Positions 1 through 10,532 of a DNA stretch of 64,000 nucleotides are shown here, piece by piece (positions within the stretch are counted from its first letter, which is position 1; every line of letters begins with the position of its first letter). The notes beneath the pieces were generated by a model. It was not told the origin of the DNA and ran no database searches. It was given only the letters and a program-made list of their open reading frames with translations. The DNA comes from Chrysemys picta bellii (lineage: Eukaryota > Chordata > Testudines > Emydidae): the NCBI RefSeq assembly GCF_011386835.1, contig NC_088796.1, positions 32,381,011 through 32,445,010 of the forward strand. Reading direction: 5' to 3'. Made by a program: the position numbers and the translations under genes.

Positions 1-124
1 CATTTATCTGTCCCCTGCACTCCCAATTTTGGCATCACTTTTGCTTTAGTTAAAGACCTCTTTACTGTGGTTACTTAACAGATTAGATTTTAAATGTATT
101 TCTGAGTACTAAAATAGTTTTGTT

Positions 125-445
125 TCATAATATAATTAAATTAACATCCCCATGGCAGGGAAAACACCACAGCAGCCCAATACGGTAGCATTTAATTTCA
201 GAAAGGGCAACTATACAAAAATTAGGAAGTTAGTGAAACAGAAATTAAAAGGTACAGTGCCAAAAGAGAAATCCCCGCAAGCTGCATGGAAATTTTTTAA
301 AGACACCATAATAGAGGCTCAACTTACTATTTTTTTTTAATTTGGGTATACATTTAAGAACCAAAAAAGGGGCTAAACAAAGTAAAAGAAGCAGCAAGAG
401 TCAAAAAGGCATCCTTTAATAAGTGGAAGTTAAACCCTAGTGTTA
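125..445 (+). mobile_element. CR1/L3-like LINE, fragment of ORF2 upstream of the RT domain
   Basis: A 62-codon open frame (152-340) encodes a lysine-rich peptide (FRKGNYTKIRKLVKQKLK, then AAWKFFKDTIIEAQ). This pattern lies between the endonuclease and reverse transcriptase domains of CR1-superfamily LINEs. Past the stop at 338, other frames continue with similarly lysine-rich sequence up to about 445, so the copy is frame-broken. The reverse transcriptase part of what is probably the same element resumes at 2125 on the same strand. The stretch between is foreign and seems to replace roughly 200 bp of LINE. Family assignment is by motif recognition; the 5' boundary is uncertain. Confidence 0.55.
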
Positions 446-614
446 CCAGATTTGCCCATTACTTTGGGGTATGCTCATTTATTCGGGTCACTCTTTTGGG
501 GGGGGGGGGGGAATTCTGTAATTCTATCAATGTACTGCTTGTCACTTGTGTTCTCATACAGAGCTCTACTTCTCCCTTCTGCAAGTTCCCTCCTAATGGA
601 GCTATCCTGTTTGA

Positions 615-865
615 GGAGACTGGGTTAATCAGCACTCCCAAGCTGATCTCTTATATGTCTCTGGACTCAGTAGGCTGGATCAAGCAGCATTTCCAAGCTG
701 TCACCCTCATAGGCCCTTGGATTCAGCAGGTTGGGTCGAACAGCACCTCCAAGCGGTCACCCTCATATGCCATGGGCACCGCACTGGAATAGAGTATGCC
801 TGAGCAGGGTGGGTCGAGCAGCACTTTCAATCTGCCACCCTCATATGTCCCAGGTTCAGCACGTC
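615..865 (+). repeat. Degenerate minisatellite, about four units of about 57-65 bp
   Basis: Four successive segments share the order GGNTGGGTCGANCAGCACNT, then TCCAAGC, then GTCACCCTCATATG. They begin near 618, 666, 724 and 804. The second and third align almost end to end, while the first and fourth are more diverged. The unit length varies because the third unit carries an extra segment after the CATATG motif. It probably arose by tandem duplication inside the surrounding LTR-like element. Confidence 0.6.
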
Positions 866-905
866 CCTATCCCCACTTTCATGTTACAATTGTTCTGGTG
901 GTAAC

Positions 906-1035
906 TAGGGTGACCAGATGTCCCGATTTTATAGGGATAGTCCTGATTATTGGGTCTTTTTCTTATATAGGCTCCTATTACCCCCCCCCCCCCACCCCCT
1001 TCCTGATTTTTTACATTTGCTATCTGGTCATCATA
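906..1035 (+). mobile_element. 130-bp non-autonomous hAT element (MITE)
   Basis: The left end reads TAGGGTGACCAGA and the right end is its decayed inverted repeat TCTGGTCATCATA. The flanking octamers GTGGTAAC (898-905) and GTAGTAAC (1036-1043) match at 7 of 8 positions, as expected for an old hAT target-site duplication. The interior is nearly palindromic (a CCCGATTTTATAGGGA core, then TTCTTATATAGGCTCCTATTA) and ends in a C-rich run. A better preserved copy in the opposite orientation lies at 32734-32856, which confirms the ends. Confidence 0.85.
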
Positions 1036-1689
1036 GTAGTAACTCACTTGATGAGAGAGCCCCACAGGATTTTTGGGCGCTGCAGGGATCTTTAGCTTAG
1101 GTACAAGGAGCATTGCTGTAAAGCAAATGGGGAAACCAAAAAAACACCCACGGGGGAAGGAGAGGGGAAAGAGAGAGAGATGCAACCAGCTTAACCATGA
1201 ACATTATTTATTGCCAGGTAATAACCATTGGGAAGCCAAACAAACAAAACTGTGATAATACTAAATCTAACTTAAATTTGATTACAAAAGTCAGGTTTAG
1301 AAAACAATAACTGATCACACAAGTCAGGGTCAGAAGGCTATTCCTAGAGAGAATGAGATGGGTTCTCACCACTCAGTGAAGCTTGAGTCGATCGGGGGTC
1401 CCAGGTGGTGGTGCTAGCTGAGGGTCTGGAGTGCTGGAGACAGGCAGAACCCCCAGCACAATCAGTCAATGGAACTAATGCAGATTGTGGATTCAGGCAT
1501 CAGAACACTTACTTGAGCATGGGTAGGGGATTTTGTAGGGAAACAACAATGGTTCAAGGGAGAACACTAGATTTGTTTATGAGTAAACTGATGACTCAAG
1601 GGAGTATACCAAAGTTGTTTTGTTCAGGGTAGACAATAGGAACTGATCATTCCTGGCTATGGGTGGTGGTCCTTGGAATGAGCTCAAAA

Positions 1690-2124
1690 TGCAATTAGGG
1701 AGCTTCACTATTTTGGATGCCAATAAAGGATTTATTACTAGAATTGGTCTGATAACTACTGAGCTGGGTGTGTGCAGGCGTGGGATCTCTGGAGCAGAGA
1801 TACCCCATCATGCAGTGCTTCCTTGCTTTTCTGGTCCCAGAGTTCTGTGCAGTTCTTGCCTTGGAATCTCTGTTCTCCATTCTGTATGCTAATGGACATG
1901 CCTCCTTGTCCCATCTTCGATGCAAATGAGGCTAGGGGAGTTTCCTTAATCTTGTCACCCTTGTCCCAGGGTTTAGGTGTGTCTCCCACTGCCTTTTCAT
2001 TGATTTTCGTAAGTCTTTCTTTTGATAGGTTTTGGTTGAAGCAGAGGGCTCGGGGGGGTCGGAGGTCTTTTGTGAGTCGGACAGGCTGGGTACTGCGCCC
2101 TGGTTCCCCGAGAACACAGAGTTG
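1690..2124 (-). mobile_element. Possible solo LTR or LTR fragment (antisense)
   Basis: Read on the minus strand, the segment begins TGTGTTCTCGGGGAACC at 2124. It contains an octamer motif ATTTGCAT (1920-1927) and a related ATTAGCAT (1887-1894), then AATAAA in a short AT-rich stretch near 1720-1740. An octamer-bearing U3 followed by AATAAA is the usual layout of vertebrate retroviral LTRs. No primer-binding site, gag or pol motif is visible nearby and the left boundary is unclear. An unclassified repeat is an equally fair reading. Confidence 0.35.
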
Positions 2125-3790
2125 ATAGGTAACAAGTCACCAGGACCAGATGGTATTCACCCAAGAGTTCTGAAGGAACTCGGCTATGAAATTGCAGAAC
2201 TACTAACTGTAGTTTGTAACCTATCATTTAAATCAGCTTCTGTACCAAATGACTGGAAGATTTCTAATGTGATGCCAATTTTTAAATAGGGCTCCAGAGG
2301 TGATCCCAGCAATTACAGGCTGGTAAGCCTGACTTCAGTACTGGGCAAACTGGTTGAAACTATAGTAAAGAACAAAATTGTCAGACACATAGATAAACAT
2401 AATTCGTTGGGGAAGAGTCAACATGTTTTTTGTAAAGATAAATCCTGCCTCACCAATCTACTAGAATTCTTTGAGGGGGTCAATAAGCATGTGGATGAGG
2501 GGGATCCAGTGGATACAGTGTACTTAGATTTTCAGAAAGCTTTTGACAAGGTACCTCATCAAAGGCTCTTAAGCAAAGTAATATGTCATGGGATAAGAGG
2601 GAAGGTTCTCTCATGGATTGGTAACTGGTTAAAAGATAGGAAACAAAGGGTAGGAATAAATGGTCATTTTACAGGGAGAGGTAAATAGTGGTGTCACCCC
2701 GGGGTCTGCACTGGGACCAGTCCTATTCAACATATTCATAAATGATCTGAAAAAAGGGGTAAACAGTGAGGTGGCAAAATTTGCAGATGATACTAAACTA
2801 CTAAAGATAGTTAAGTCCCAGGCCGACTGTGAAGAGCTACAAAAGGATCTCTCAAAACTAGGTGGCTGGGCAACAAAATAGCAGATGAAATTCAATGTTG
2901 TTAAATGCAAAGTAACGCACATTGGAAAACATAATCCCAACTATACATATAAAATGGTGGGGTCTAAATTAGCTGTTACCACTCAAAGAAATCTTGGAAT
3001 CATTGTGGATAGTTCTCTGAAAACATCCACTCAATGTGCAGTGGCAATCCAAAAAGTGAACAGAATGCTGGGAATCATTAAGAAAGGGATACATAATAAG
3101 ACAGAAAGTATCATATTGCCTCTATATAAATCCATGTTGTACACCCAGATCTTGAATGCTGCATGCAGATGTGGTTGCCCCATCTCAAGAAAAATATATT
3201 GCAATTGGAGAAGGTTCAGTGGAGAACAACAAAAATGATTAGGGGTATGGAACTGCCGCCATATGGGGAGAGATTAATAAGATTGGGACTTTGCAGCTTG
3301 TAAAAGAGATGACTAAGGGACGATATGATAAAGGTCTATAAAATCATGACTGGTGTGGAGCAAGTAAATAAGGAAATGTTATTTACTCCTCATAACACAA
3401 GAACTAGGAGGTCACCAAATGAAATTAATAGGCAGCAGGTTTAAAACAAACAAAAGGAAATATTTTTTCACACAACGCACAATCAATCTATGGAACTCTT
3501 TGCCAGAGGATGTTGTGAAGGCCAAGACTATAACAGGGTTCAAAAAAGAGCTAGATAAGTTCATGGAGGATAGGTCCATCAATGGCTATTAACCAGCATG
3601 GGCAGGGATGGTGTCTCTAGCCTCTGTTTGCCAGAAGCTGGGAATGGGTGACAGGGGATGGATCACTCGATGATTATGTGTTCTATTCATTCCCTCTGGG
3701 GCACCTGGCATTAGCCACTGTTGGAAGACAGGATACTGGGCTAGAGGGACCTTTGGTCTGACCCAGTATGGCTGTTCTTCTATTGGTTCC
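2125..3790 (+). mobile_element. CR1/L3-like LINE: reverse transcriptase domain and 3' end, degenerate
   Basis: The frame from 2127 encodes the RT signatures in order: KSPGPDGIHPRVLKEL, a YLDFQKAFDKVPHQ block near 2520-2570, [12 protein letters not shown] near 2713-2750, and the catalytic FADDTKLL near 2780-2800 (the YADD-box equivalent). It ends with the thumb-like RNLGIIVDSSLK and a PLYKSMLY segment. TAG stops at 2287-2289 and 2879-2881, a frameshift near 2670 and further loss of frame after 3238 make it inactive. The non-coding 3' end finishes with the CR1/L3-type phrase GGACCTTTGGTCTGACCCAG (3749-3768). Such elements move by target-primed reverse transcription and are usually 5'-truncated. 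This copy continues the fragment at 125-445. Confidence 0.85.
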
Positions 3791-4069
3791 ATTAAAACCG
3801 TATTTTGGATTTCTTATATAATTTTCAATAAAACTATTCAAAATTCATGCGTTGAATCATCACATTTAACACGCACAATTCCTATAATACAATTGAAACA
3901 ACTCATAGGGTTTTACAAAGGTACATAGGCATCAGTCCAACTGCAGCACTCACAAAGCTTCCTAATCACAATGACACCACGGACAGGCTAACAGCTGGAT
4001 GTACACCCATGCATTTTTAGGCATTAGGCTCAAAACAAGAATAGGCTTCCTGATGATACTGTCCCAGCT
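3791..4069. other. Unassigned AT-rich stretch between LINE and Harbinger remnant
   Basis: No coding frame, tRNA-like box or terminal inverted repeat is visible. It could be the non-coding end of the Harbinger element that follows. Confidence 0.4.
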
Positions 4070-4375
4070 GTTTCTGTTTTCAGTGGGATGCCTTGCTGGC
4101 TACTTAAACTGCTGAGCAAGTCTCTGTACCTCAGCCTCCCACCCATCATTCAACCTTTCTCCCTTATTCTCACAAATATTGTGCAGAATACAACAGGTGG
4201 CTCTAATGGTTTGAATGTTTCTTTGGCTGCTTTGACCCTATTCCACAAATAGTACCATGTGATGGCCAAACACAAACTTAATTACTACTCTTTGACTTTA
4301 CTCAAGGAAGGAACATTTTACCACCTGTGAATGGCTTTTTTAACAGGGTAAGCTGGGTCTCCCAGGATATCTCCC
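4070..4375 (-). pseudogene. PIF/Harbinger transposase fragment (HARBI1-like), decayed
   Basis: On the minus strand 4321-4371 encodes GDILGDPAYPVKKAIHRW. This matches the conserved GDPAYP-type block in the DDE nuclease of PIF/Harbinger transposases. Downstream on the same strand, 4130-4300 keeps phrases resembling the end of the nuclease domain: a W..V.AAKETFKPLE segment, then VVFCTIF...REKG, comparable to the usual VLHNI(C)E-type ending. In-frame stops interrupt it, so it is a fossil. The known enzyme works with a Myb-like partner to cut at TWA targets. A right-end terminal repeat is visible at 5781-5802, so the original element probably spanned about 4.0-5.8 kb. Confidence 0.55.
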
Positions 4376-4682
4376 AACCTATGTGATATATTGTACACCT
4401 TTCACAGAGTGATGTAACAATGAACCATTGTATGCTGTATATTCAGCTCAATTGACTTCTGTTTAAGAGAAAGCAATCTCCATAACTTTAATATCCCTGG
4501 CAATCCTGTGGGAAGACTGTCCTTTATCCATTAATCTAAATAGAGCTGAGGTCCAAATGATCCTTCTTCTTCTACTGCCATAGAGTATCCTGCCGCTGAT
4601 GCCACAGAATGTTCTCCTGCTGCCATGTCATCTGTTTGGGGCAATAGGCAAAGTCCAAGGTTGAATTTGTCCATGTAGTGAG
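4376..4682 (-). mobile_element. Harbinger internal sequence (part repeated at 6578-6690)
   Basis: The stretch 4376-4480 resembles 6578-6690 over about 100 bp. Both carry GTACA, then TTTCACAGAG, CACCATT or ACCATTG, CTGTATATTCAG and GACTTCTGTTTAAGAGAA in the same order. Because 4376 directly abuts the transposase fragment, both stretches probably derive from the same Harbinger family. Confidence 0.45.
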
Positions 4683-5400
4683 GTGAAGTGGCCTCCCACT
4701 GACCCGGGGGGAGGGCCCACTTGCAGAGCCCTGGTGGGTGGAGCCAGGCTGTGCTCACCCCTCCCACCGGCAGTCAGTGGGTGGGAGAGGAAGTACAAAG
4801 GCGGACCTGCAAGCTCAGTTGGGTTGCAGCTGCTGAAGGAGCCAGACATCTCCAGCCCGCTCCTGAACTGGGAGACTGCCGCGGACCCCTGTGACACTGA
4901 GGACTGGCTGGCGCTGCCGAAGCCTCACGCTGACTAAGCCAAGGAAGAGTTGCTGGGACTGCCACTGGCCTTCTATCCGGACAATGCAGAGGACCCCTTA
5001 CAGACTCAGGTGCGCCCCGAGGGGGAGATAGGAAGTAGCTTAGGGGAACTAGACAACAGTCTGGTTGAGAGCTGACCTGCAACCAGGTCTGCGTGTTGCA
5101 GGAGGATCTCCACTGATGGAATCCCCTGCCACTGCTAGGGCCCTGGGCTGGGATGTGGTGGAGTTGGGTGGGGCCACGTCCCCCCCTGCCACCCCACCCC
5201 TGGGTGGCAGTACTCCCCCTCCTTCGTACAGAGGGCCTGCATCTGCATACAGTCTGCCAAGAAAGGACACTAGGCTATACCCCTGCCCGAGCCTGGAGGA
5301 TTTGTTGCCTGGTTCTGACTAAGGGCCTGGGCTCTGAACTATTTGTTTGCCACTCGCCCCTGACTGCAGATCCGAACCACCGACACTAACTTCTTTTCGC
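4683..5400. mobile_element. GC-rich unclassified insert inside the Harbinger remnant
   Basis: GC content rises sharply at about 4680 and falls again after 5400. Harbinger-type sequence is seen on both sides. The block has overlapping open frames on both strands, which is expected for GC-rich DNA, and none shows a recognisable domain. The abrupt edges suggest an insertion, possibly an LTR-retrotransposon leader or LTR. I found no clear target duplication. Confidence 0.35.
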
Positions 5401-5802
5401 TTTGTCCGGACTGCTGTCAGTCCAGCTTTAAGTGTTGAAATATAGCCCAAGCAACCTCTGCATATAATCATGGTTACCAGCATAGCAGAGCATAGTTGGG
5501 TCCATGTTGGCCAATAGCAATTCAAAAAAAGTTCTAGCCCCCTTACAAATGAAGCATAGTATGGAGATAACAGAAAACATTGATTTATTTTTAAAAGAAA
5601 TCGAACTGACCTGGCTTCCCACAGTTCACAGCTAAAGGTATCCACACATGCACACTGCTCAGAAGCAAGGGACTGTGGGATATCTTTCAAGAATGCCAGG
5701 CCTCCAGGTCATAGCAAACTAGTGTTGTGGCTTGAATAGTGCATGTTACCTGCTTGCATCAAAAAGCTTCAGATTAAACCTCCTGTGTAGACGTGCCCTT
5801 AG
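5401..5802 (-). mobile_element. Terminal part of Harbinger element with inverted-repeat end
   Basis: The segment ends TGTGTAGACGTGCCCTTA (5785-5802). Its complement TAAGGGCACGTCTACACA is of the type GGGC..GTCTACAC found at the ends of many reptile Harbinger and hAT elements, including those at 11849 and 33788. The matching left end was not found, probably because of decay or later insertions. Minus-strand open frames here (for example 5319-5690) have no recognised domain. Confidence 0.4.
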
Positions 5803-7729
5803 AAGGCCTTAGCTTTGCTGCACTCTAAGAGGGCATCAGATATAGAGTCTTTTTGAAGTGTACCCTCTCTCTATATCAGTACAGCCTTTATCCCTGCCAA
5901 GTCCCCCACCTGGCCTGGGAAAACTCCAACCACTCATCCAATCCTGGAACATTTCCTTAGATAAGGAGAAAACTATGAATAAGAGAAAATACTGGAATGG
6001 AAACACCCAAGCAACCTCAGTGTCACAATAACTGCTACTTTGGGGCTCAAGAAACAATCTATTGCTATACTCAGTAACAACTATTTATTTTATAATAGTT
6101 TTGCCAATGAGATTGTAGTTCTGCACTGACTTGGACTTAATGGCAGAATAACTGAAAACTTTTAACTCTCTGACCTCTTCACAAGAGAGTCTAGAGCACA
6201 TCAGTGGGACTGGGTAAGTCTATCGCCTCCTCCCCCTCCTCCTCCTTTAACTATCCATCAAAGCTGTGTTGTTGGAAGGGAAGCTAGTTAAAGGGACTTT
6301 TAGCCCCTATTCTGGCAAATGCAATCCAGTGTTCCATAGCTATTGAAGCTTAGTCAGTCCAAGAACTGTGGCATCCCCAACCCCTGTATGGGTTATGGCT
6401 TAATAGTAAGGCTCCAGCCATTTAAAAGGGAACGATTGCTATGAACCATTAGTGAAAGCAATGTGATTAAAAGTTACTATTTGCTGTACATAGTTACTTT
6501 GACAACCCGCTCTAGCAAACTATGAGGATACCTTCTGTGGACCATAATTCTGAAGGTCAATGTTTGCTTAATAAGCTCCAAATAAAGCATATGTGAGATA
6601 CTGTACATGTTTCACAGAGTTGTGTATTTAATGCACCATTTCACTCTGTATATTCAGTCCAAATGACTTCTGTTTAAGAGAACGGAGGCTGTTTCACTTG
6701 CCATCACTTATGTTCTTTTAAAATTTAAATGTACTTTATTCAAATTGCAACTGACTAACATATAAGGTGAATGCTATATAAGCATGCTAATTTTCAGGGT
6801 CCTAAGATTAAAATGGAAGAAAGTAAACAAAACTCTGCTTATACTGCACCATTGTATTTGAATATATTACCTGTTGCTACTACACTGAAATCAAAAGAAT
6901 TGTCAGATGATTGATGTTTGGAATGCTGAAATAGTGTTGTTCTTGGTTATAATTTTTTATTGCATTTGGCTCTGTTTTGTTTTGTGGCTATTTGTTTTTG
7001 TCCTACAGAACATCCTTGAAAATAAGATGTTACCACAAGTCTTAAAGGTGTAAAATATACAAACAGCCACTGAAGAAAACCAAGACACTACAGAATTACC
7101 AAAGTTGATTAAGAAAGAAGGCCTCTGACTTGCATGGGTGTTTAATATGGGCAGGGTGCAAAAAGCCAACACAAGGACTGCTTTTAGGGGGTGGAAGCTG
7201 CTGCTTTTGGTTGATGCTACTCACTAGACAATGTCAAGAGGGTGAGGAGGCGGGGTCATAATCCCACATCCTCTCCACACTAGCAGCTCTATTGGCTGAT
7301 TTCAGAATGGAATGGTTGAGCAGCTGTGCTTCCCTGGAACTCCAGAAAGAGCATTATGAAGCTTTTACTGTGTATAACAATCATTAAGGCTGGCCTGTAC
7401 CTTTTTAAAGTACAACTGCTCCCTAAATTTGCACCCTGTAACCTAACACATCAATTTATCATCATTTTCATTTTGTGAAGATTTTTTTTTTTAATATTTC
7501 AAAATAATCTATCATACACCACGTTGTAATGTGTCAAGGTAGAAAAATTGAACACCACTGATGCATCTTGATTTCACTGAGATTCAAAGCATAAGTCAAA
7601 CCACGTATATGGAGTGGAAGAATTTTTTTTTATTATTGTGGGAGAATTTTTTTAAGGAAAAACACCCACGTTCTGTTTGCATTATCATGTATATAACTAC
7701 CCTCCCATGTTACTAATCACTATGAATCA
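5803..7729. other. Mostly single-copy AT-rich DNA
   Basis: Apart from the Harbinger-related 6578-6690 block, I see no coding exon, RNA gene or clear transposon end. Short T runs occur near 7482-7492 and 7622-7630. Confidence 0.5.
6578..6690 (-). repeat. Harbinger-related fragment, second copy of 4376-4480
   Basis: It shares ordered blocks with 4376-4480: TTTCACAGAG, CACCATTT, CTGTATATTCAG and GACTTCTGTTTAAGAGAA. No transposase motif accompanies this copy. The orientation is inferred from the first copy. Confidence 0.45.
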
Positions 7730-7742
7730 CTTTCATATTATA

Positions 7743-7880
7743 TGCATATATGCATCCGAAGAAGTGGGCTGTAGTCCACGAAAGCTTATGCTCTAATACA
7801 TTTGTTAGTCTCTAAGGTGCCACAAGTACTCCTGTTCTTCTTTTTGCGGATACAGACTAACACGGCTGCTACTCTGAAAC
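7743..7880 (-). mobile_element. Turtle-type short retroposon (SINE-like) with 13-bp target duplication
   Basis: The 138-bp insert is flanked by perfect copies of CTTTCATATTATA at 7730-7742 and 7881-7893, so it arrived by target-primed reverse transcription. On the minus strand it starts GTTTCAGAGTAGCAGCCGTG, then TTAGTCTGTATCC. The body contains GTGGCACCTTAGAGACTAAC and ends with the self-complementary GGATGCATATATGCA beside AGCCCACTTCTTC. Related elements lie at 33656-34145, 43973-44212 and 47295-47326. I recognise it as a very common repeat of turtles and crocodilians but cannot name the family. No standard pol III B box is obvious. Confidence 0.85.
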
Positions 7881-7893
7881 CTTTCATATTATA

Positions 7894-8310
7894 GCTTCAG
7901 AAGAATCTAAAGGATTGTAGCAAAACCACATTGTTAAAAACAACCAGCAAACTTTAATTCAGCCAGAGCTCTTTGCTGCAGTCCCTGACTCCATTAGAAC
8001 TAGTGACAGAAACCACACCATGTCCCCCTTCAAAAGAACACTTTGTTTCACAGTTTCTATTCCCCCAGCCTCTCTCTCAAAGCAAACCCAACTGCAGCCT
8101 AGCTAATGGGTGAAGAGAAGCCAATTATTACGTGATCACATTCCTTTTAAAAAAAAACACCTTGCCTTTAAGTTGCTCGCTAAGGGTCTGATCCTGCTAC
8201 AGAAGTCAACGTCAACACTTCCATTGATTTCAGAAGGCTCAGGAGCGGATCTTGACAAGTGGTGCCTTTAGTGGATTTTTAGTACTGATGTTACTTTGTT
8301 CTACAGATAT
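7894..8310. other. No feature seen
   Basis: AT-rich DNA. A weak inverted repeat around 8188-8260 (GGGTCTGATCCTG, then CAGGAGCGGATC) resembles the foldback family at 8311-8401. Confidence 0.4.
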
Positions 8311-8401
8311 TGAGCCAGACCCTCAGTGAATATAAATTGGCACATCTCCAGTGAAGTCACTGGAGCTACATCACTTTACACCAGTTGAGGATCAGGCCCA
8401 T
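8311..8401. repeat. Short foldback element (GAGCCAGACCCT ... GAGGATCAGGCCC)
   Basis: The two halves are imperfect inverted copies: TCCAGTGAAGTCACTGGAG forms the centre and the ends read GAGCCAGACCCTCAG and TTGAGGATCAGGCCC. The same pattern recurs at 15493-15588, about 39070-39240, 49440-49560 and 63336-63416. I take it for an old non-autonomous DNA transposon family. The copy at 63336 has TAA on both sides, which hints at Harbinger. Confidence 0.55.
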
Positions 8402-10200
8402 CATGTACACCCTGAAATATAAATCATGCTTTATCAAGACTGAAATTCAAACTATTAAATGTTAGTTGGAGGTATTTTTATTTTTTCCCTCATCAGTCTT
8501 AATTTTTTATTTATGTAATGTATGGCTGTATGATGTGCTGGATCATGAAGTCTTCACTCAGTTTTTACTTCAGTGGGAGTTTTCCCTGAGTAAGAAGTGA
8601 AGGAGAACTGGATCTATTTATAAAAGGGAAGAGTTGAGGTACGTTGTCAGCTCTAAATGTTGTGATTTTTAGCTGTGCTCCTTTTTAAAACTTGTTATAT
8701 AATAATATCAAACAAACCCATACATGAGATGTCATTGTTAAAATGTCCCTACTTGTGCATAATTGCTGAAAATAATTGTTTACAGTACACAATCACAGTG
8801 ACCACTGAAAGAGAAAATACTTAGAAGCTTACTTACTTACTTACAAACAACTACATGTTTGAAAAAAATAGACATGTGAAAGACAGCATCATTTTTTATA
8901 GCTGCTTCAAAGATGAGTAGAAGTCTATTTTCCATCTCTTTCAAGAGACGGAGACAAAGTGCATTTCTCAGAAGCCTGCAAAAAATGAACAAATATAATT
9001 TTTTCATAGGAAGTCTGAATTACTTACAGCTAACCCCAGAGTTCTTCAGAGTTGCACAATGGAGCATATACAGTAGATGCTCAATACTTATGTGGTGGTG
9101 CATGAAGAGAAGGCCTCTTCAGAATCTATTCACCTCTGCCTCTGTTGATATTTGCTGGCCTTGAAGTCTCTAGAGTCTATGTATATCTTTAGTTCTCTTT
9201 TTTTTTTCCCTATAGATCATTGACTGTTTATTATAGAACTGATGCAGCCTGAAGAGATGCAGCGCCCGAGATGTTTTATCTCTTGTCAGAGCTAGCTTCA
9301 ATTAAATTAATGGATCCATTCAGCTCCCTCTTTCCCTTTTCAGCTGCTTTGCTGTCGAATACATTAAAAAGATCTTAAGTCTCAAGATGGTACATCATGG
9401 CATTAGCCAGGGCACTCATTTCCCTCTGCCTTCTTTTTTCTGTAAATCAAATAATTAATGAGATCTCCACCTCAATAGAGCATTTCATCAATATTTTGTA
9501 GCAACAGAAAAAAATGTGCTTTTTGCTCATGGAAGAGCTTTTATCTCTATCTGTGTAGGATTTGGTGGGCAAATGTAGTAATTCTAAAAGGACAAAATAT
9601 TGACTATTTTTTTGTAGTATGTTCTTAATTTCTGAGAAAAATCACTTAAAAGGCTTATGTGCTGACCAATGGATGAGCAAAGTGGCCTGCCTGCCACTGC
9701 TGTATAGATGGCCCTGTTTGAAGTTTAAGCTTCAAATAACTTCAAGACTAAATCTAGTCTTGGTAAGTAATATCATGTAACATATAGTGTTTCAGTGGAT
9801 GATATAACTGTGTATCATAATTCAGAGTACAATGTTTCACTTCACAAAAAGAATAAATAATAAAAATTAAGCATAATTTTTGTTTAAATCATCATGGAGG
9901 ACTCTGGCTTTGCAATGATAATCGCTTCATGCTACGACGGAGGAAATGTTACGTTGAAATGATGCTGATCATTTAGGTGCAGAGACCTTTTATCTTCTCC
10001 TGTAGGATGTAACATGAATTGCCTGCCAAGATCATCTGGGTATATCTCATCTAATTAATTCCTTGACATTATAGGGATACCTATTCCTTGACCTATATCT
10101 ATACCTATTCCTTGACAATATAGGGGTATTGGTGATACCTCAATGTCTCTTGTTCTCTCCCTGGGGCACTCGTATTACTGGGCTCAATATAGGGATATCT
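8402..10200. other. Single-copy AT-rich DNA with one candidate conserved stretch
   Basis: The stretch includes a short (CTTA)n run near 8827-8844 and a triplicated ATTCCTTGAC motif in 10069-10120. The segment 9220-9425 is repeat-free, of moderate GC, and contains homeodomain-like TTCAATTAAATTAATGGATC. I see no exon. Confidence 0.45.
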
Positions 10201-10282
10201 GGGTGAAAATTAATGACCTGTGACACTCAGGGGGTCAGGGTAGATGATCCAATGCTCCCATCTGGCCTTAAACGCTATGAAA
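10201..10282 (+). mobile_element. CR1-type 3' end fragment
   Basis: The order GACCTGTGACACTCAGGGGG, TCAGGGTAGATGATCCAATG, then CATCTGGCCTTAAACGCTATGA matches the 3' terminal region of a CR1-like LINE (or a SINE tail derived from one): GGTCAGACTAGATGAT, CTGGCCTTAAA, CTATGA. There is no RT coding sequence, so it is a severely 5'-truncated copy. Confidence 0.6.
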
Positions 10283-10532
10283 CTAACAATAAAATTCCGT
10301 GCCATTTACTGAAAAATCAGATCCTATGTTGTAACTGCTTTACTTCCTTTATATAGTAAAGAATACTATAATTTTAATCTAGATTATTTGGTTGTAAACT
10401 GCATGTGGTCAAATATGCATCATTTGATCACAATGAGAGGGGACATTCAATTTCAGATTGAATGAGTCATTTAAACATAACTGAATTTTTATTGAAATGA
10501 AAATTGCATTGAATTAGAGTAATAGCCTAGAT

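Larger units (their letters stand above)
446..2124. mobile_element. Composite insert splitting a LINE; probably LTR-retrotransposon derived
   Basis: This block separates two parts of one CR1-like LINE. It contains a G14 run near 497-510, a four-unit minisatellite (615-865), a hAT MITE (906-1035), a purine-rich stretch (1130-1180) and an LTR-like region towards the right. It contains no LINE, SINE or host coding signal that I recognise. I could not find target duplications at its ends. The LTR assignment therefore rests only on promoter and polyadenylation-like motifs in the right part. It could be several independent insertions. Confidence 0.35.

Noticed and set aside
40..340. 62-codon frame at 152-340 as a small host gene
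   Set aside because: The peptide matches the region before the LINE reverse transcriptase, and the rest of the element follows at 2125.
615..865. Possible CRISPR-like array of regular units
   Set aside because: The units are adjacent and diverged with no unique spacers, in a vertebrate genome. It is a minisatellite.
1000..1000. Prokaryotic features such as operons, ribosome binding sites and terminators
   Set aside because: All clear signals are vertebrate transposons. No bacterial gene structure is present anywhere in the window.
4683..5389. GC-rich segment as promoter CpG island with a first exon
   Set aside because: Its edges look like an insertion within a Harbinger remnant, and none of the open frames has a recognised domain or splice context.
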